Origin: Polytrichum commune
Lineage: Eukaryota > Streptophyta > Polytrichopsida > Polytrichales > Polytrichaceae
Length of the DNA stretch: 64,000 nt
Direction of reading: 5' to 3'
NCBI GenBank assembly: GCA_950295325.1
Contig: OX485807.1
Location: 35,184,440-35,248,439, forward strand
A program made the translations under genes and the position numbers. Shown one piece after another: positions 1-11,873 of the stretch. Position 1 is the first letter of the stretch, and every line of letters starts with the position of its first letter. Below the pieces are notes generated by a model. That model was given only the letters and a program-made list of their open reading frames with translations. It made no database searches and had not been told where the DNA came from.

Positions 1-1050
1 AGGATATCAACCTATGTGGTAAAAAACATGTAGGAAATTTTGCCTACAAAGTTTTTAAAAGAGCGGATTTTAGCCATTCATCCTTCTTCAAATTGGGAAA
101 TTAGTTGGCCTAAGTACATATCTTTAGGCTAATACTCAGGGCTCTTGAGTGGCACATAGGCGGATATCAATAATAGCCCTGACTCCCTCCCCGTCGATCT
201 TTACAAATACCACAGCCCAAGCCCCATCACCGCATAGAGGTTGAATCAGAAGATGGTGAGGACTTTCACCCTTAAACTCATTTGAATTTTAGCAACCTTT
301 CATAACTTATAATCAACTCTTTAAAAAGGAGTTGGTTAATCCTTGGCCTTCAAACGTGGTGAAGGGCTTAGCCAGGTTCAATTCCTGCGAAGGATACCAC
401 TTAGTACTCAAATTTTGAATTTAAAGCCTACAACATTAAAAGATATGAAGGATTTTAACCTACTAAAAATTAGTTTTAAAGGCAATTGGCAGGTAACTTA
501 AAAACTCAAAAGGTTTTCAACTTACAAAAATTTGATATTGTAGGATGCAACCTATGCCATGAGGGAAATAGCCTATGCCCTTTTAAAGAGGTAGGCAATT
601 AACCTCAATAACTTCAAAAACTTTTCGGACACTGGTGGTAACAACACTACATATAATCAAATCCACACATCATATTTTGTGTAGTTATTTAATAGCGGAA
701 TTAGGAGGTTAGTTGTCCAAGGTCATTTGATGGTTGGCGCCACGAAGAGGCAAGCTAAATATGGATGCTCTATTACCAACAAGAAGCGGGAAATTCTGTC
801 AGAAGGTTTGAACTTAGGTTTAGGGTTTACGTTCGGGCGGGAAAGGGATCCAAAGAGGAAGGCCAAGGCGGAGGCGGGTAGTATAAAGTACCAAACCCCC
901 CAAACTTTGCTCCTTTTTTCTCATCTCTCCATTCTGAAATGGTTGCAAGCTCTCTCAAGTAGTGGTGGAGTGCAAGGTTCGTGTATGCATCTGTTGATGA
1001 GTAGCTAATTACAACAGCCATGCACGGCCTGAATTCTTCCAATTAGTATC
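1..1050. other. Unassigned AT-rich stretch
   Basis: No convincing coding sequence is seen. The only longer open frame (727-1008) has no recognisable domain and overlaps another frame on the minus strand. The stretch ends where the palindrome array begins. Confidence 0.5.
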
Positions 1051-1103
1051 CACGTAGTTGAATATGGAAGATTACTGCAATTTAAGGCGGAATTTGCGGA
1101 ATG

Positions 1104-2746
1104 TTTGGGTCGCTCGACCCAAACCCACCCCCATAGTGAGGTTTGGGTCGAGCGACCCAAACCCACCCCTATCACGGGCTGGGCCTGGATTAGCAAGCCC
1201 ATCCTGTCACGAGGTTTGGGTCGCTCGACCCAAACCCACCCCCTCTCACGGGTTGGGCCTGGATTAGCAGGCCCATCCTGTAACGAGGTTTGGGTCGCTC
1301 GACCCAAACACACCTCCATTGTGAGGTTTGGGTCGCTCGACCCAAACACACCTCCATTGTGAGGTTTGGGTCGAGCGACCCAAACCCACCCCTGTCACGG
1401 GTTGGGCCTGGATTAGCAGGCCCATCCTGTCACGAGGTTTGGGTCGCTCGACCCAAACCCACCTCCATTATGAGGTTTGGGTCGAGCGACCCAAACCCAC
1501 CGCTATCACGCGCTGGGCCTGGATTGCCAGGCCCATCCTGTCATGAGGTTTGGGTCGCACGACCCAAACACACCTCCATTGTGAGGTTTGGGGCGAGCGA
1601 CCCAAACCCACCCCTGTCAGGGGTTGGGCCTGGATTAGCAGGCCCATCCTGTCACGAGGTTTGGGTCGAGCGACCCAAACCCACCCCTATCAAGGGTTGG
1701 GTCTGGATTACCAGGCCCATCCTGTCACGAGGTTTGGGTCGAGCGACCCAAACCCACCCCTATCAAGGGCTGGGTCTGGATTACCAGGCCCATCCTGTCA
1801 CGAGGTTTGGGTCGCTCGACCCAAACACACCTCCATTGTGAGGTTTGGGGCGAGCGACCCAAACCCACCCCTGTCAGGGGTTGGGCCTGGATTAGCAGGC
1901 CCATCCTGTCACGAGGTTTGGGTCGAGCGACCCAAACCCACCCCTATCAAGGGTTGGGTCTGGATTACCAGGCCCATCCTGTCACGAGGTTTGGGTCGAG
2001 CGACCCAAACCCACCCCTATCAAGGGCTGGGTCTGGATTACCAGGCCCATCCTGTCACGAGGTTTGGGTCGCTCGACCCAAACACACCTCCATTGTGAGG
2101 TTTGGGTCGAGCGACCCAAACCCACCCCTGTCAGGGGTTGGGCCTGGATTAGCAGGCCCATCCTGTCACGAGGTTTGGGTCGCTCGACCCAAACCCACCT
2201 CCATTATGAGGTTTGGGTCGAGCGACCCAAACCCACCGCTATCACGCGCTGGGCCTGGATTGCCAGGCCCATCCTGTCATGAGGTTTGGGTCGCACGACC
2301 CAAACACACCTCCATTGTGAGGTTTGGGGCGAGCGACCCAAACCCACCCCTGTCAGGGGTTGGGCCTGGATTAGCAGGCCCATCCTGTCACGAGGTTTGG
2401 GTCGAGCGACCCAAACCCACCCCTATCAAGGGCTGGGTCTGGATTACCAGGCCCATCCTGTCACGAGGTTTGGGTCGAGCGACCCAAACCCACCCCTATC
2501 AAGGGCTGGGTCTGGATTACCAGGCCCATCCTGTCACGAGGTTTGGGTCGCTCGACCCAAACACACCTCCATTGTGAGGTTTGGGTCGCTCGACCCAAAC
2601 ACACCTCCATTGTGAGGTTTGGGTCGAGCGACCCAAACCCACCTCCATTGTGAGGTTTGGGTCGAGCGACCCAAACCCACCCCTGTCACGGGTTGGGCCT
2701 GGATTAGCAGGCCCATCCTATCACGAGGTTTGGGTTGCTCGACCCA
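1104..2746. repeat. Tandem array of 20-bp palindromes (family A)
   Basis: About 29 copies of a 20-bp near-perfect palindrome fill this stretch. Each has stem TTTGGGTCG, a 2-base centre AG or CT, and the complementary stem CGACCCAAA. Start-to-start spacing alternates mainly between about 38 and 73 bp. The short spacer reads around CACCTCCATTGTGAGG. The long spacer holds a second hairpin with stem GGGCCTG, loop GATTAG, GATTAC or GATTGC, and stem CAGGCCC. A few copies are decayed, for example near 1549, 1587 and 2727. All frames of the array are open over long distances because the repeat lacks stops, and this is not evidence of coding. The array ends about 200 bp upstream of the transposase start. 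Confidence 0.95.
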
Positions 2747-2941
2747 AACCCACCCTCATGCACACAATGGGGATGTGCATAGACGGATCCTGAATAAACT
2801 GTTGTGCGCTCCATCTTTTTGGAACCCATCGATATAATATTCATACAACATGTGTTATGATAAGGTTTCTGTGTTTTTCTATTGGACCCTATAGCTTTTG
2901 TCAATTCTTTACAAGGTTCCATGTTCATGTGTGTAGGCAAA

Positions 2942-5900
2942 ATGGATGGGTATACTGGAAGAGGGTATTCGTCTGGAGAAGACATGGCCACTTGGCCATC
3001 TGCATCTGAGGAAGAGCTAGACATTGTCGGGGAGGCTACTATGGATGAGAGTTCAGATGAAGAGCATTTCGATATACCTTCGCGTTCCGTACCGGACTGT
3101 CCCATTCCAGAGTGTGCCGTGCTTTCAAGAGCTTCATGGGTGAATTTGGATGTGTTACTTCTTAATGACAATGGGGTTGTTGTGGCGGAGGGTATCTGTC
3201 GTAACACCCATCCACAAGATTGCATTGATCAAAATCCGCTTGGCACCGAGGACGTTGGGATTGTCATATTGGAGTCACTCGTTCCTTCTGAGGTGGATCC
3301 CACTCATAGGTTCTCCCTCCGCAGGTGGCCATTGAGGAATGTCACGACTGATGGAGTTAGCTTGCGTGAACATGAGCAACGACACATGCAACTCGAAAAG
3401 GAAATGCAATCAAACATGCGGCCACGCAAGGGTCAAAGAAAGTACGATACTGTGGCACGTCCTTCTCCATCTGCAACTGATTGTAAACGTCAAAGGCTGC
3501 TTGGGGAGGAGTCCATAAGAGAAGTTGCCACAAAGGATTGTTGTGTGCATTGTTGTTGCCAATTGTTTCCAAGGGATAAATTGAAGGCCATCCGTGAAGA
3601 AATGTGGCTTGGAGATTTTCGTCTAAGATCCACAAAAAAACTTGATGTCCATAGGGCAATACATGTGAATGGGACGGGTCGCAAGGTAATCACCATTGAA
3701 AGCATAGACGTGTGTTGTAAGGCATGGTACACCATTTACGGTGTGTCGAAGGCGGACTTCTATAGACAAGCTGCTTATGCCAAGGAAGGCCGCCGGTCCC
3801 GTCACCATGGGAACGTGGGTTTAAAGAAACCTAGGGAAGCAGCAAGGCAAGCAACGGCAACTCTAGCAACCATCATTGTCCCCCTTGCTGATGCAATGCC
3901 GCACAAAACACGCACACTCACAACCGGTGAAAAGGTTGTGGAGAAAGTTCTTCCCACAGGCACAAAATGGAAAGACATATTGTTGGACGTTAATGCAGTT
4001 GGCGAGAAGATTGGGTTGGAGCCAATTTCATTGTCAAAATTAAGTGCAATCAAGAAACAAAACTTTAGCGAATACATTACAAAAAGACGAGGGGACAAAT
4101 TTGCCAGGTGCTCTAATTGCGAGAAGTTGAAGCGCCTCCGGGATGCACACACGATGGGTACCGAGTCATATGCAGCGCATCAATTGAATTATTTCAAGCA
4201 CGTAAACATGCAAGAGGCACACCGTAATGATTACTACACAAATAGAGCTTTGTCCATCTCCAGGCCCTTGGAGGTTCTTACGGTCATCCATGACAAAATG
4301 GACCATGCCAAAACAGCCTCCCCATGTTTTGCAAATCGAATCAAGGCCACGGATGGGTTTTTTAAGTTGCCTGTATCGGTTACAGGTGAACTTCGAAACA
4401 ATGTCATGACATACCCTAAATGTTGTGGTTTTTTATTCCGTGATGTACTGGAGAACATGGATTCCTTCATAATGGTTTATTCATACATAGATGCTAATCA
4501 CGTTGGGTTGGCATTGCAGGAATGATTGCACATGGACACGGTGATGTCAAGTTTGCTCATTATGCTCTTGATTTGTATCCAGCGGATTCAAACCACACGA
4601 TAGGATCATTTGCAAGGCTTTTACGTGATTTAGAGAAACCACCAGCCTATTCTTCAGGATTGTTATTTGAGAACACTGGTTCAACACCTTTATATGAAGC
4701 GGTGTTGGATGGAAAAGATGTATGCTTGCATTCGTTGCCCGAGCCACCCAATGAACCCGTGATTGCCAAGAAGTTGCCTCCAACTTTGCGTGTCCAATTG
4801 GACAATTGTGCCAAGGACAATAAAAGCAGATATGTATTTGCATATTGGTCGTTGTTGGTTGCGAAAGGCATTTTCAAGGAGGTTTTTGTGTCCTTCCTAT
4901 TGGTAGGCCACACGCACGATGATATTGATGCATCTTTTGGGCGGTGGAGCATGAAGTTGCGGGAGGAGGATTTTCCTACAATCCCATTATTGATGAAGTC
5001 GTACATGGATTTGGAGAACGTTCCCGTCATCCCCCATATGATTGAGGAGGTGCCAGACTTCAAGGCATTTATAGAACCTTATATTCGAAGTGGAGCTCAC
5101 CGATTGATCGGGCATACGAAGGCACAACAATTCCGGTTCTACATGCGTGACGATGGTGTCCCGGCCATGCAATACAAGTTGTTGTGCACGACACAAGACT
5201 GGAGCCCGCCGGAGGGTCTTCTTGTGTGGCGCGTGGATGCGGATGGGAAGACCATGTTAACGGATGGGGAGCCTAGCCCTTGTAAGCCAATAGCCATGAA
5301 GAATTTGGAGGATATTTTGAAAGGTATATCAGGCTTCATACAATATTGGGAGAGTTTGAAGATAGTGGATGTTGGCGGATCATGTTGGCATCGTTATGGG
5401 AGTTGGATACATTATTGGACACGTGTTCGTGCCGCCTTGGTAGACCTCCACCAAGATAGCCCTCATACTTTGAGGCATGGATTTTGGCCACAAACATGAG
5501 TCGATGTACAAGCTTCAGAGGCTAGTCTTTTGGGAAATGGAGAGGTTCGAGAGGAGTTTGATGTGGACGACCATTACGTGGGGCCTGCTAGTAGTCGTCC
5601 GCCACCATCTTTCCGCATTGCAGTGGATTGTCATGAAGGATATATGCTCATTTTGCGTCCTGGAGACGAGACATATGTGAAGCCAGTGTGGGTGGCAAGA
5701 GCTTTGTCCAAACCCAATTTTGTAACTTCCAGCCTTCATTTTCGACAAATACAAGTGGAGTACTACCGACCGACGGCAAGGAATGAAGATGTGATTCGGC
5801 ATTATACAGGCTGGGATACAAACCCTAACTTTCGGTGGAAGGTGGATTCTGAGCACGGTCCATCTTGGGTAGATACAGATTCCATATTCATAGCATGGAA

Positions 5901-6006
5901 ACCACGGAAAAATCATAGTGGATCAGTGTCCATCCCTCAAAAGTACATAACTTTTGCAAAAGACAACCTTGCTCGGATCGCAGAAGAAGCAACCCACGTT
6001 GAATGA
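2942..6006 (+). pseudogene. DUF7869-like transposase gene, broken
   Basis: This large gene resembles a family I know as DUF7869, found in streptophyte algae, early land plants and animals and probably transposon-derived. The first ATG in frame is at 2942; the frame opens without an ATG at 2882. The order is an acidic N-terminus, a Cys/His cluster (DCCVHCCCQLFP, about 3536-3571), a basic linker, a second cluster with PKCCG (about 4415) and a C-terminal catalytic-looking part with QLDNC (about 4790) and VGHTHDDIDASFGRWS (about 4902-4950). The conserved Asp residues of these last two motifs suggest an RNase H-like nuclease fold, which is inference. The frame shifts near 4522, by an indel or an unrecognised short intron. 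A single in-frame TGA at 5497-5499 separates the last 170 residues, which end at 6006. With a frame change and a stop, the copy is probably dead. No terminal inverted repeats were found around it. Confidence 0.75.
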
Positions 6007-6537
6007 GAAGTTGGTAGGATTGTGTTAGCATGATTATAGTGTAAACAGTAATTCTACGAACATATATTACTCATATGTGTGCTCTTCAAAATTGGGGCAG
6101 AGTTTGGGTAGAACTTACGAATACTATATTGTTTTGGAGTTGGATGAATATCCATTTACTATATTTCAATACAAATGTGAAGTTCATTTTTTTATTAAGT
6201 TTGGGACTAAATTGTCCATTGAAAAAATATGCATTTATTACATGCACTTTGTATGTTGCAATGTCTATATTCTATGGAGCATGCTAATAATAGAAATCAT
6301 TATATATATATTTTTGGGTGAAACTTGTTTGGAGTGCTCTACCCAATGTGTTTTTGTTGATGAAATTGGTGTTGAGTGCTCTACCATATGTGCTTATGTC
6401 CGCACATCATAGGTGTGGGATATTAGAACATTTAATATATTTGAGATTGTTGACAATATAGTTTCAGGCATCTTCATGTTGTTTGATCCATATATTAATT
6501 TGAGACTAGAGAAAGTCTCAATTTAACGAATATAGTG
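6007..6537. other. Unassigned spacer between two convergent transposase copies
   Basis: AT-rich sequence between the 3' ends of two opposed DUF7869-like copies. A short direct repeat around GAGTGCTCTACC occurs near 6332 and 6375. No gene was seen. Confidence 0.5.
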
Positions 6538-7494
6538 TTACATAGAGATAGGCGTGTACCCTAGGTCTCCGTCCAAGTTGTTCACTTCCTGCAATAGGTT
6601 GCACCATGTTGTTCCCACAGGGAGCATCTCCGTCCCTATCTTCTCACTAGTTGGAAGAGTCCGAGTCATATGGGGCAGGGCGTCTGCCCTACCCTCAACC
6701 AATACTCCAAGGGTGGCTCGTGCCTGCACTGTATTCGCCCGTGGTTTTCTAGTTCCTGTATTTCCATGATCTCGAGATCTAACCCCCATCAAGCTTTCAG
6801 CCTTGTTCCTATTATATTGTGCCCTTGATATCATATAGATGTTCATCCATGCTCGAGTGCATATTGTTCTCCCTTCCAACTGCACCATTTCACGTCCGTT
6901 GTGCTCATGTTTTTGGATCGATTGGAACACCGACAGGGCTATGAGCTTCCGCGCATTGAATGGCAATGCGAAGTAGTGTTCCCGAATACTCATCAACAAA
7001 GGCCTTGGGAATACCTGGCAACAATGCTCGGAACAACAATCCACCGCTGATAACATCCGCGCATGCTCCTCAGTGGCTCCCCAAATTTTCTTCCCAGGTG
7101 GCCGAGGTGCACACATCCTCACAGTGTTGTATTGGCGTTTTCCAAGCAAGCGCCGATGACTTTGAACTTCGCGGGTCGCATTATGATGGACCAACAATAT
7201 TTCCGCTAATGTATGTCCTTCAAATTTGGTGAGTGAAAGTGGCCATCTGTGCAGCATATTCTCCCAATCCCGCGAAATAACATTGTTAGTTGGGTTCAAG
7301 ATAATAACTCCAACATCCTCAGCCCCTAGGATGCTATTGTCAACACAATCCAACGGATTTGTGTTGCAAATCAATCCATCACACAAAGCATGGCCCTCAT
7401 CATCAAATAGCACAACGGCCTTCCCCTTCAAGTCCGTCCTCGACAATCCAATGTAATGTGGAATCTGAACATCGATATCAAAGTATGTCAACAC
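6538..7494 (-). pseudogene. Second DUF7869-like copy, truncated
   Basis: This 318-codon open frame aligns by eye along its length with the N-terminal half of the gene at 2942. Shared landmarks are the segment ending in EDVGVIIL, the Cys cluster DCCSEHCCQVFP, the block RSRDHGNTGTRKPRA, and the run ADALPHMTRTLPTSEKI. The two copies are clearly diverged, so this is not a recent duplication. The frame has no ATG at its start, and homology stops where a family B palindrome begins (7511-7528), so the N-terminus is lost. The C-terminal part with the QLDNC and HTHDD motifs is absent, so it cannot encode an active nuclease. Confidence 0.75.
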
Positions 7495-7510
7495 ACATTG
7501 ACCAGAAGCT

Positions 7511-8370
7511 CACGGGTGTTCACCCGTGGGGGACAACATTGACATCTCAGCAGAATATTTACATTCATATAGGGGTGAGCTCTACACCTCACTTCACACA
7601 ACTCAAGTGAAGTATGTGTTACTTATCATATCCCCATTGGGAGAATGACCCTTATTACTAGTTTCCACAAAGCCCAAACACCAAAACTATCACCCCTAAC
7701 ACTTACTTGTGTACAATTATTACTATGCATGTAGGTGTCACATCTGCTGGCCCAAGTGCTAGCGAAATAGTTGCCATTCAGGATAGTGTCAACATTCCAG
7801 TTTAACGAATATCATCGTCATCATTTATCACAATGCATCACGAAACTCCCAACTCGTAATAATATGTACCAATTACCCATTGACAACATATTTCACATAC
7901 TCAGCAAGAAATTTACAAATAAGCATAATTGCATATACAACTATTGAGTATGTCACACACATGATACATGCCTATCTTATAACCACACATATGCAGGGAG
8001 AACTAAAATACAAATCATGAACTGCCACGGGTGAACACCTGTGGGGGCTTCCATGCTGGTGCCGGATTCTCCCACGGGTGTTCACCCGTGGGAGGCTACC
8101 ATGCTGACATCTACTACTAGAAAGTTTGTCACACACATGAGCATATGGATAACTTCTATTCTGACATATGCTAGGATAACCGAAATAAAAACCATAAGCT
8201 CCCACGGGTGAACACCCGTGAGGGCCCCAAACCCGGTACCAGAGTCTCCCACGGGTGAACACCCGTGGGGGCCCCAAACCGGGTGCCAGAGTCTCCCACG
8301 GGTGAACACCCGTGGCAGACTGGCCGTACAGGAGGGGTACGGCCAGAGTGTTGTCACGGGTGCACCCGTG
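7511..8370. repeat. Palindrome cluster, family B, cluster 1
   Basis: Seven copies of a palindrome with stem CCCACGGGTG, centre TT or AA, and stem CACCCGTGGG lie at about 7511-7528, 8025-8046, 8071-8092, 8201-8220, 8248-8269, 8295-8315 and 8355-8370. The last lacks the 2-base centre. The copy at 8025 has one stem mismatch. Three consecutive copies (8201-8315) are spaced about 47 bp apart with spacer text around GGGGCCCCAAACC. The stretch 7530-8020 between the first two copies is AT-rich without a gene. The cluster lies immediately upstream of the minus-strand transposase copy. Confidence 0.95.
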
Positions 8371-9525
8371 GGAAAGTGGATGCACATTGGGGTTATAAAA
8401 CCAACCTCTTCACTCATGTGAGGCACGCTCTCCATGGTTGCTCCTCAAGGGTGAAGGGGGGTGGACTCAAATGAGGAGAAAGAAATGACCCTCCAAATGG
8501 TGGCCTTTATATAGGTCGTGAGCATGGCCATCAACTTCTCATGAGGAAATACAAGGCATTCCCTCCAAATTCGTAAGTACATAGACGTCATTCCCTCCAA
8601 TTCCTATCGCTATTAGCTAATCACATTCTAACCTTCCTCATATTGAATAATGATGACCTTTGGTAGTGGGGTTCTACATCGTATGTACATGGAGTGAAAA
8701 TTTGTTACAAGGCGAAGGAGAGTCTTTGCGGTACCAATGATCATTGTGTAACCTTTGCATACACCTCATACCACTACCAAGCATACTCATGCCAAAATTA
8801 CATAAGGACATGTGCACACATATCAGGTCCATTGTGTGCGACATTGTGATGGTGACAAATGACAACCAAGGGAGAAGCAAGTGAATAGAACCTCTAACAC
8901 AAATAGGGTCATGGAGTTGCCAACTTTTAAATTTAATGGTGACTATGTAGTTGTTAAAAACAAAGTGTAGCATGTCACTTGCGGTCCCACATTATCACAA
9001 TCTTGAGGTTGTATTTTGTAGTCAAGGGGGAGTCAAGGTCATCACATGTAATTCAAGAAGCACTTTATCCCATGCAAAAGGTGGCCCAACATAACTCAAA
9101 CGGATAGCACAAACAAATGCCAATACAATGTCTTGGTGCCTACCATACATACTCATCACTTAGGTGATCACCCATAGTGTGGGGAATGTAGGAATTATCC
9201 ACCACTTATGATGGGCACCCTTGCAAAATGAATAGTATGAAGGTTAGGTATTGTTTCATCCGCAAGAGTTAACAACCACATGGGATTCTCTCACCAGAGT
9301 TATAGTTCTTTTATATTTTATAATTGTGAATAGGATGCCTATTTTGTGGGCAAGGTGCAAGGATAACCCGGTCAAAGCTACTATTATCTTTCATGATTGC
9401 AGTCTAATTTGGGAATAAGGGCTCCCAAATTCGAGGTTTGAAGCTCAACGCTAGCCTGCTCCTTTTAGAGCAACTAGCATTGTGGCCCATTGTGTTGCAA
9501 CTTCGGAAAAGTTTCATACACTTCT
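8371..9525. other. Unassigned intergenic stretch
   Basis: No open frame with domain-like sequence, no obvious repeat and no palindrome copy is seen. It is bounded on the right by a poly-G run that starts a candidate inverted-repeat element. Confidence 0.5.
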
Positions 9526-10754
9526 CTCGGGGGGGGGGGGTAGTCATTGGTTGGAGTAGCAATATACGTGCGAACAAATGATAGGGTATTTTAAAAACAT
9601 GGGGGCTAAAAATTATAAATGGAGTTAAGAGTAATATAGGGTATCAACCATGACACTTGACATCTTTAAAGTACTATAGGGTATGGAATAATAGGTAATT
9701 TGGAATTATAAGTAATGCAAGCCATTTTTCTATTAACCCAAAGTAGAAATTTACATAATGATAGCATCATTGTGAGAAAAATAAGAGAATTGAAAGTAAT
9801 ACCCCCCCTATAAAATAGTGGTTGTTCGCACCTATATCCTTAACTTTTTAACACACTGCCCCCTCCCCCCAAGATACTTATACTTTCCTAGCCTTGTCAA
9901 CTTGCCTCGCTCCACCCCATTGTCCAATGTTGTATTTCATGAGCAAATGTTTTGTTGTATCCCCATGATCATTCTTCTTAACCGACTTGACATGTGGCAC
10001 ACCTCAATTTCATGATAGTGGACATTTATCTTTATCAACTTTGTGAATCTTCCATATCAAGTTCACACTTTATGGTTTTTTTATTTCTCAAATTCTCGCC
10101 GCCTCATTTCGCATTCTTTGCCTTCTCATTGTTTTGTATTTACTTGGAAGCCTCTAGCCTTGATGTCAAATTTTCTTTGGTCTTCATTACACTACCTTGG
10201 AGTTAGAAGCAAGCAATGTCATTTTTCCTTTGGTCTTTGATTATTGTACATCAAAGCAAACAACTCATACCCAACATAGTTGGAGTGCGTAATCTCATGG
10301 GTTTGAGAGTGTACGTAGTGTAGTTGGGGGTTTGATTATGGGAAGAGTGTTGGTAGCGTGAGCAAAGCGCATAACGTTTTTGGAGTGTAGTGTATAGTTG
10401 TGCGGAATAGGGAGCAATTTGTTTACTAGGATAATCCTATACATGATGTAATGTTCTTTGTGAAATAGAGTTATGCATTTCCTAAAATTGATTTTGTGAA
10501 GTTTTGAATATGGGTACCAAATCATGAAATTGTTCACAACATGTACTGAAATTGGTTGTTTAAATAATGAACTTGGTTCATATTTCCAATGAAATTGGAA
10601 GAACCTATCGCTAAATTGCTTTGTTAAATCATGAATTTGAGTTTGCACTTTTGTGGATTCATCTTACCAAAGGAGTATGTGTCACTTTCCTTTATAAACC
10701 TCTTGGTTTTGTTCACGACTTTGAAACATTAAACATCAAAACCCTAAGGTCACA

Positions 10755-11075
10755 ATCATGTACTTAAGTTATCGAAGATGACCATTGAGAATTATTACAT
10801 CAAAACATAAAACCTTGAATTTATAATTATGAAGTTAAGTGGACCACCTTTCCCAAACAATCTCAACCTTAACCTCAAACTCAACCTAAACCCCGATGGT
10901 TCACGGCAGTTTTTTCAAGTTAAGTTATCCAAGATGATTGTTGAACACTCTTCCCAAACAACCTCAACCTCATCATCAACGGTTCACAATGGCTTGTGGT
11001 GGTTTTATCAAGTTAAGTTATCCAAGATGCCCATTTAATAACTTTCTCATGTGACCTCAACCTTAGCACCAATGA
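10755..11075. repeat. Imperfect tandem repeat of about 90 bp
   Basis: Three diverged units carry AAGTTATCCAAGATG or a close variant (about 10,766, 10,921 and 11,012), followed by text rich in CTCAACCT and a GGTTCAC motif. No coding function was seen. Confidence 0.55.
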
Positions 11076-11470
11076 TTCGTGACCATGCCCAGCCTTGTCA
11101 ACTTGCCTCAACCTTGCCTCGCCCACCCCCATTAATAGTATGATATAGGATGTGATGACTCAATACCTACCTAGACTCCTACTATGGCATTATACACAAT
11201 TTGACAATTCGACCCTTCTCCCAATAGCTCAAGCCTAGGGTTAATCCATCTTTGACTTGAAAGCGCCACATGTTACAAAATGAATTTGCATGTATTGACT
11301 GAAACATGCAAAATGCCACCAAAGAGAGAGAGAGAGGGTGAGAGAGTCCATTTTCATGGCACCTCTTTGATTTGCACAACCCATTTTTCATCTTTTAGCA
11401 TCACTTGTTATTCTTATCAATCATGATGTTGGACATGTAGCAACATACCATAGAGTTCCTTTGCCACAAA

Positions 11471-11526
11471 TATGTGTGTGTGTGTCTATATGTATGTATG
11501 TATATATATATACATATATATATATG
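11471..11526. repeat. Simple-sequence TG/TA tract
   Basis: A run of TG dinucleotides passes into TATG and TA repeats. A short GA tract lies nearby at about 11,322-11,336. Confidence 0.85.
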
Positions 11527-11873
11527 TGGCCAACTCGGGCGTCAATGCCCTATTTACACTGGGGAAAATCATCAAATTTATAGCACTACGCTAGAGATGT
11601 TGATCCATTTATAAACCGGTTTAGGGTTTAGGGTTTAAGGTTATTTATTTCCTTAGCATTTTCAGCACTGGGTTAGTAGGATAGGGCCTTGCATTACTTA
11701 TATTTCCAAGTTACCTATTATTTCAAACCCTATAGTACTTTAAAGATGTCCAACGCCATTTTTGACACCCTATATTATTCTAAATCATTTTGTTCATTTT
11801 ACGTCCCCATATACCCTCTCAATTTTTCGCACGTATATTTCTACTCCAATACATCACAACCCCCCCCCCCCCC

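Larger units (their letters stand above)
9526..11873. mobile_element. Candidate element with poly-G/poly-C ended inverted arms
   Basis: The left end reads CTC followed by a long G run and TAGTCATTGGTTGGAGTAG. The right end is a C run at 11,860-11,873. Reverse-complementing the right arm gives a sequence alignable with the left arm for about 200-250 bp, sharing TTGGAGTAG, AATATACGTGCGAA and the motif ACTATAGGGTATGGAA in the left arm with its complement CCCTATAGTACTTTAAAG in the right arm. A telomere-like run lies at about 11,627-11,645 just inside the right arm. No matching target duplication was found and no transposase frame lies between the arms. It may be one non-autonomous element or two separate arms. 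Confidence 0.4.

Noticed and set aside
1058-2837. Long open frames on both strands (with text such as VWVARPKPTP) as a repetitive protein gene
   Set aside because: The palindromic satellite has few stops in any frame, so overlapping frames are open on both strands. No start, splice or domain evidence favours one of them.
7972-8474. Frames rich in GVHPWG/GCSPVG as proteins
   Set aside because: They are translations of the family B palindrome and its spacers, and recur wherever the palindrome occurs, in several frames and on both strands.
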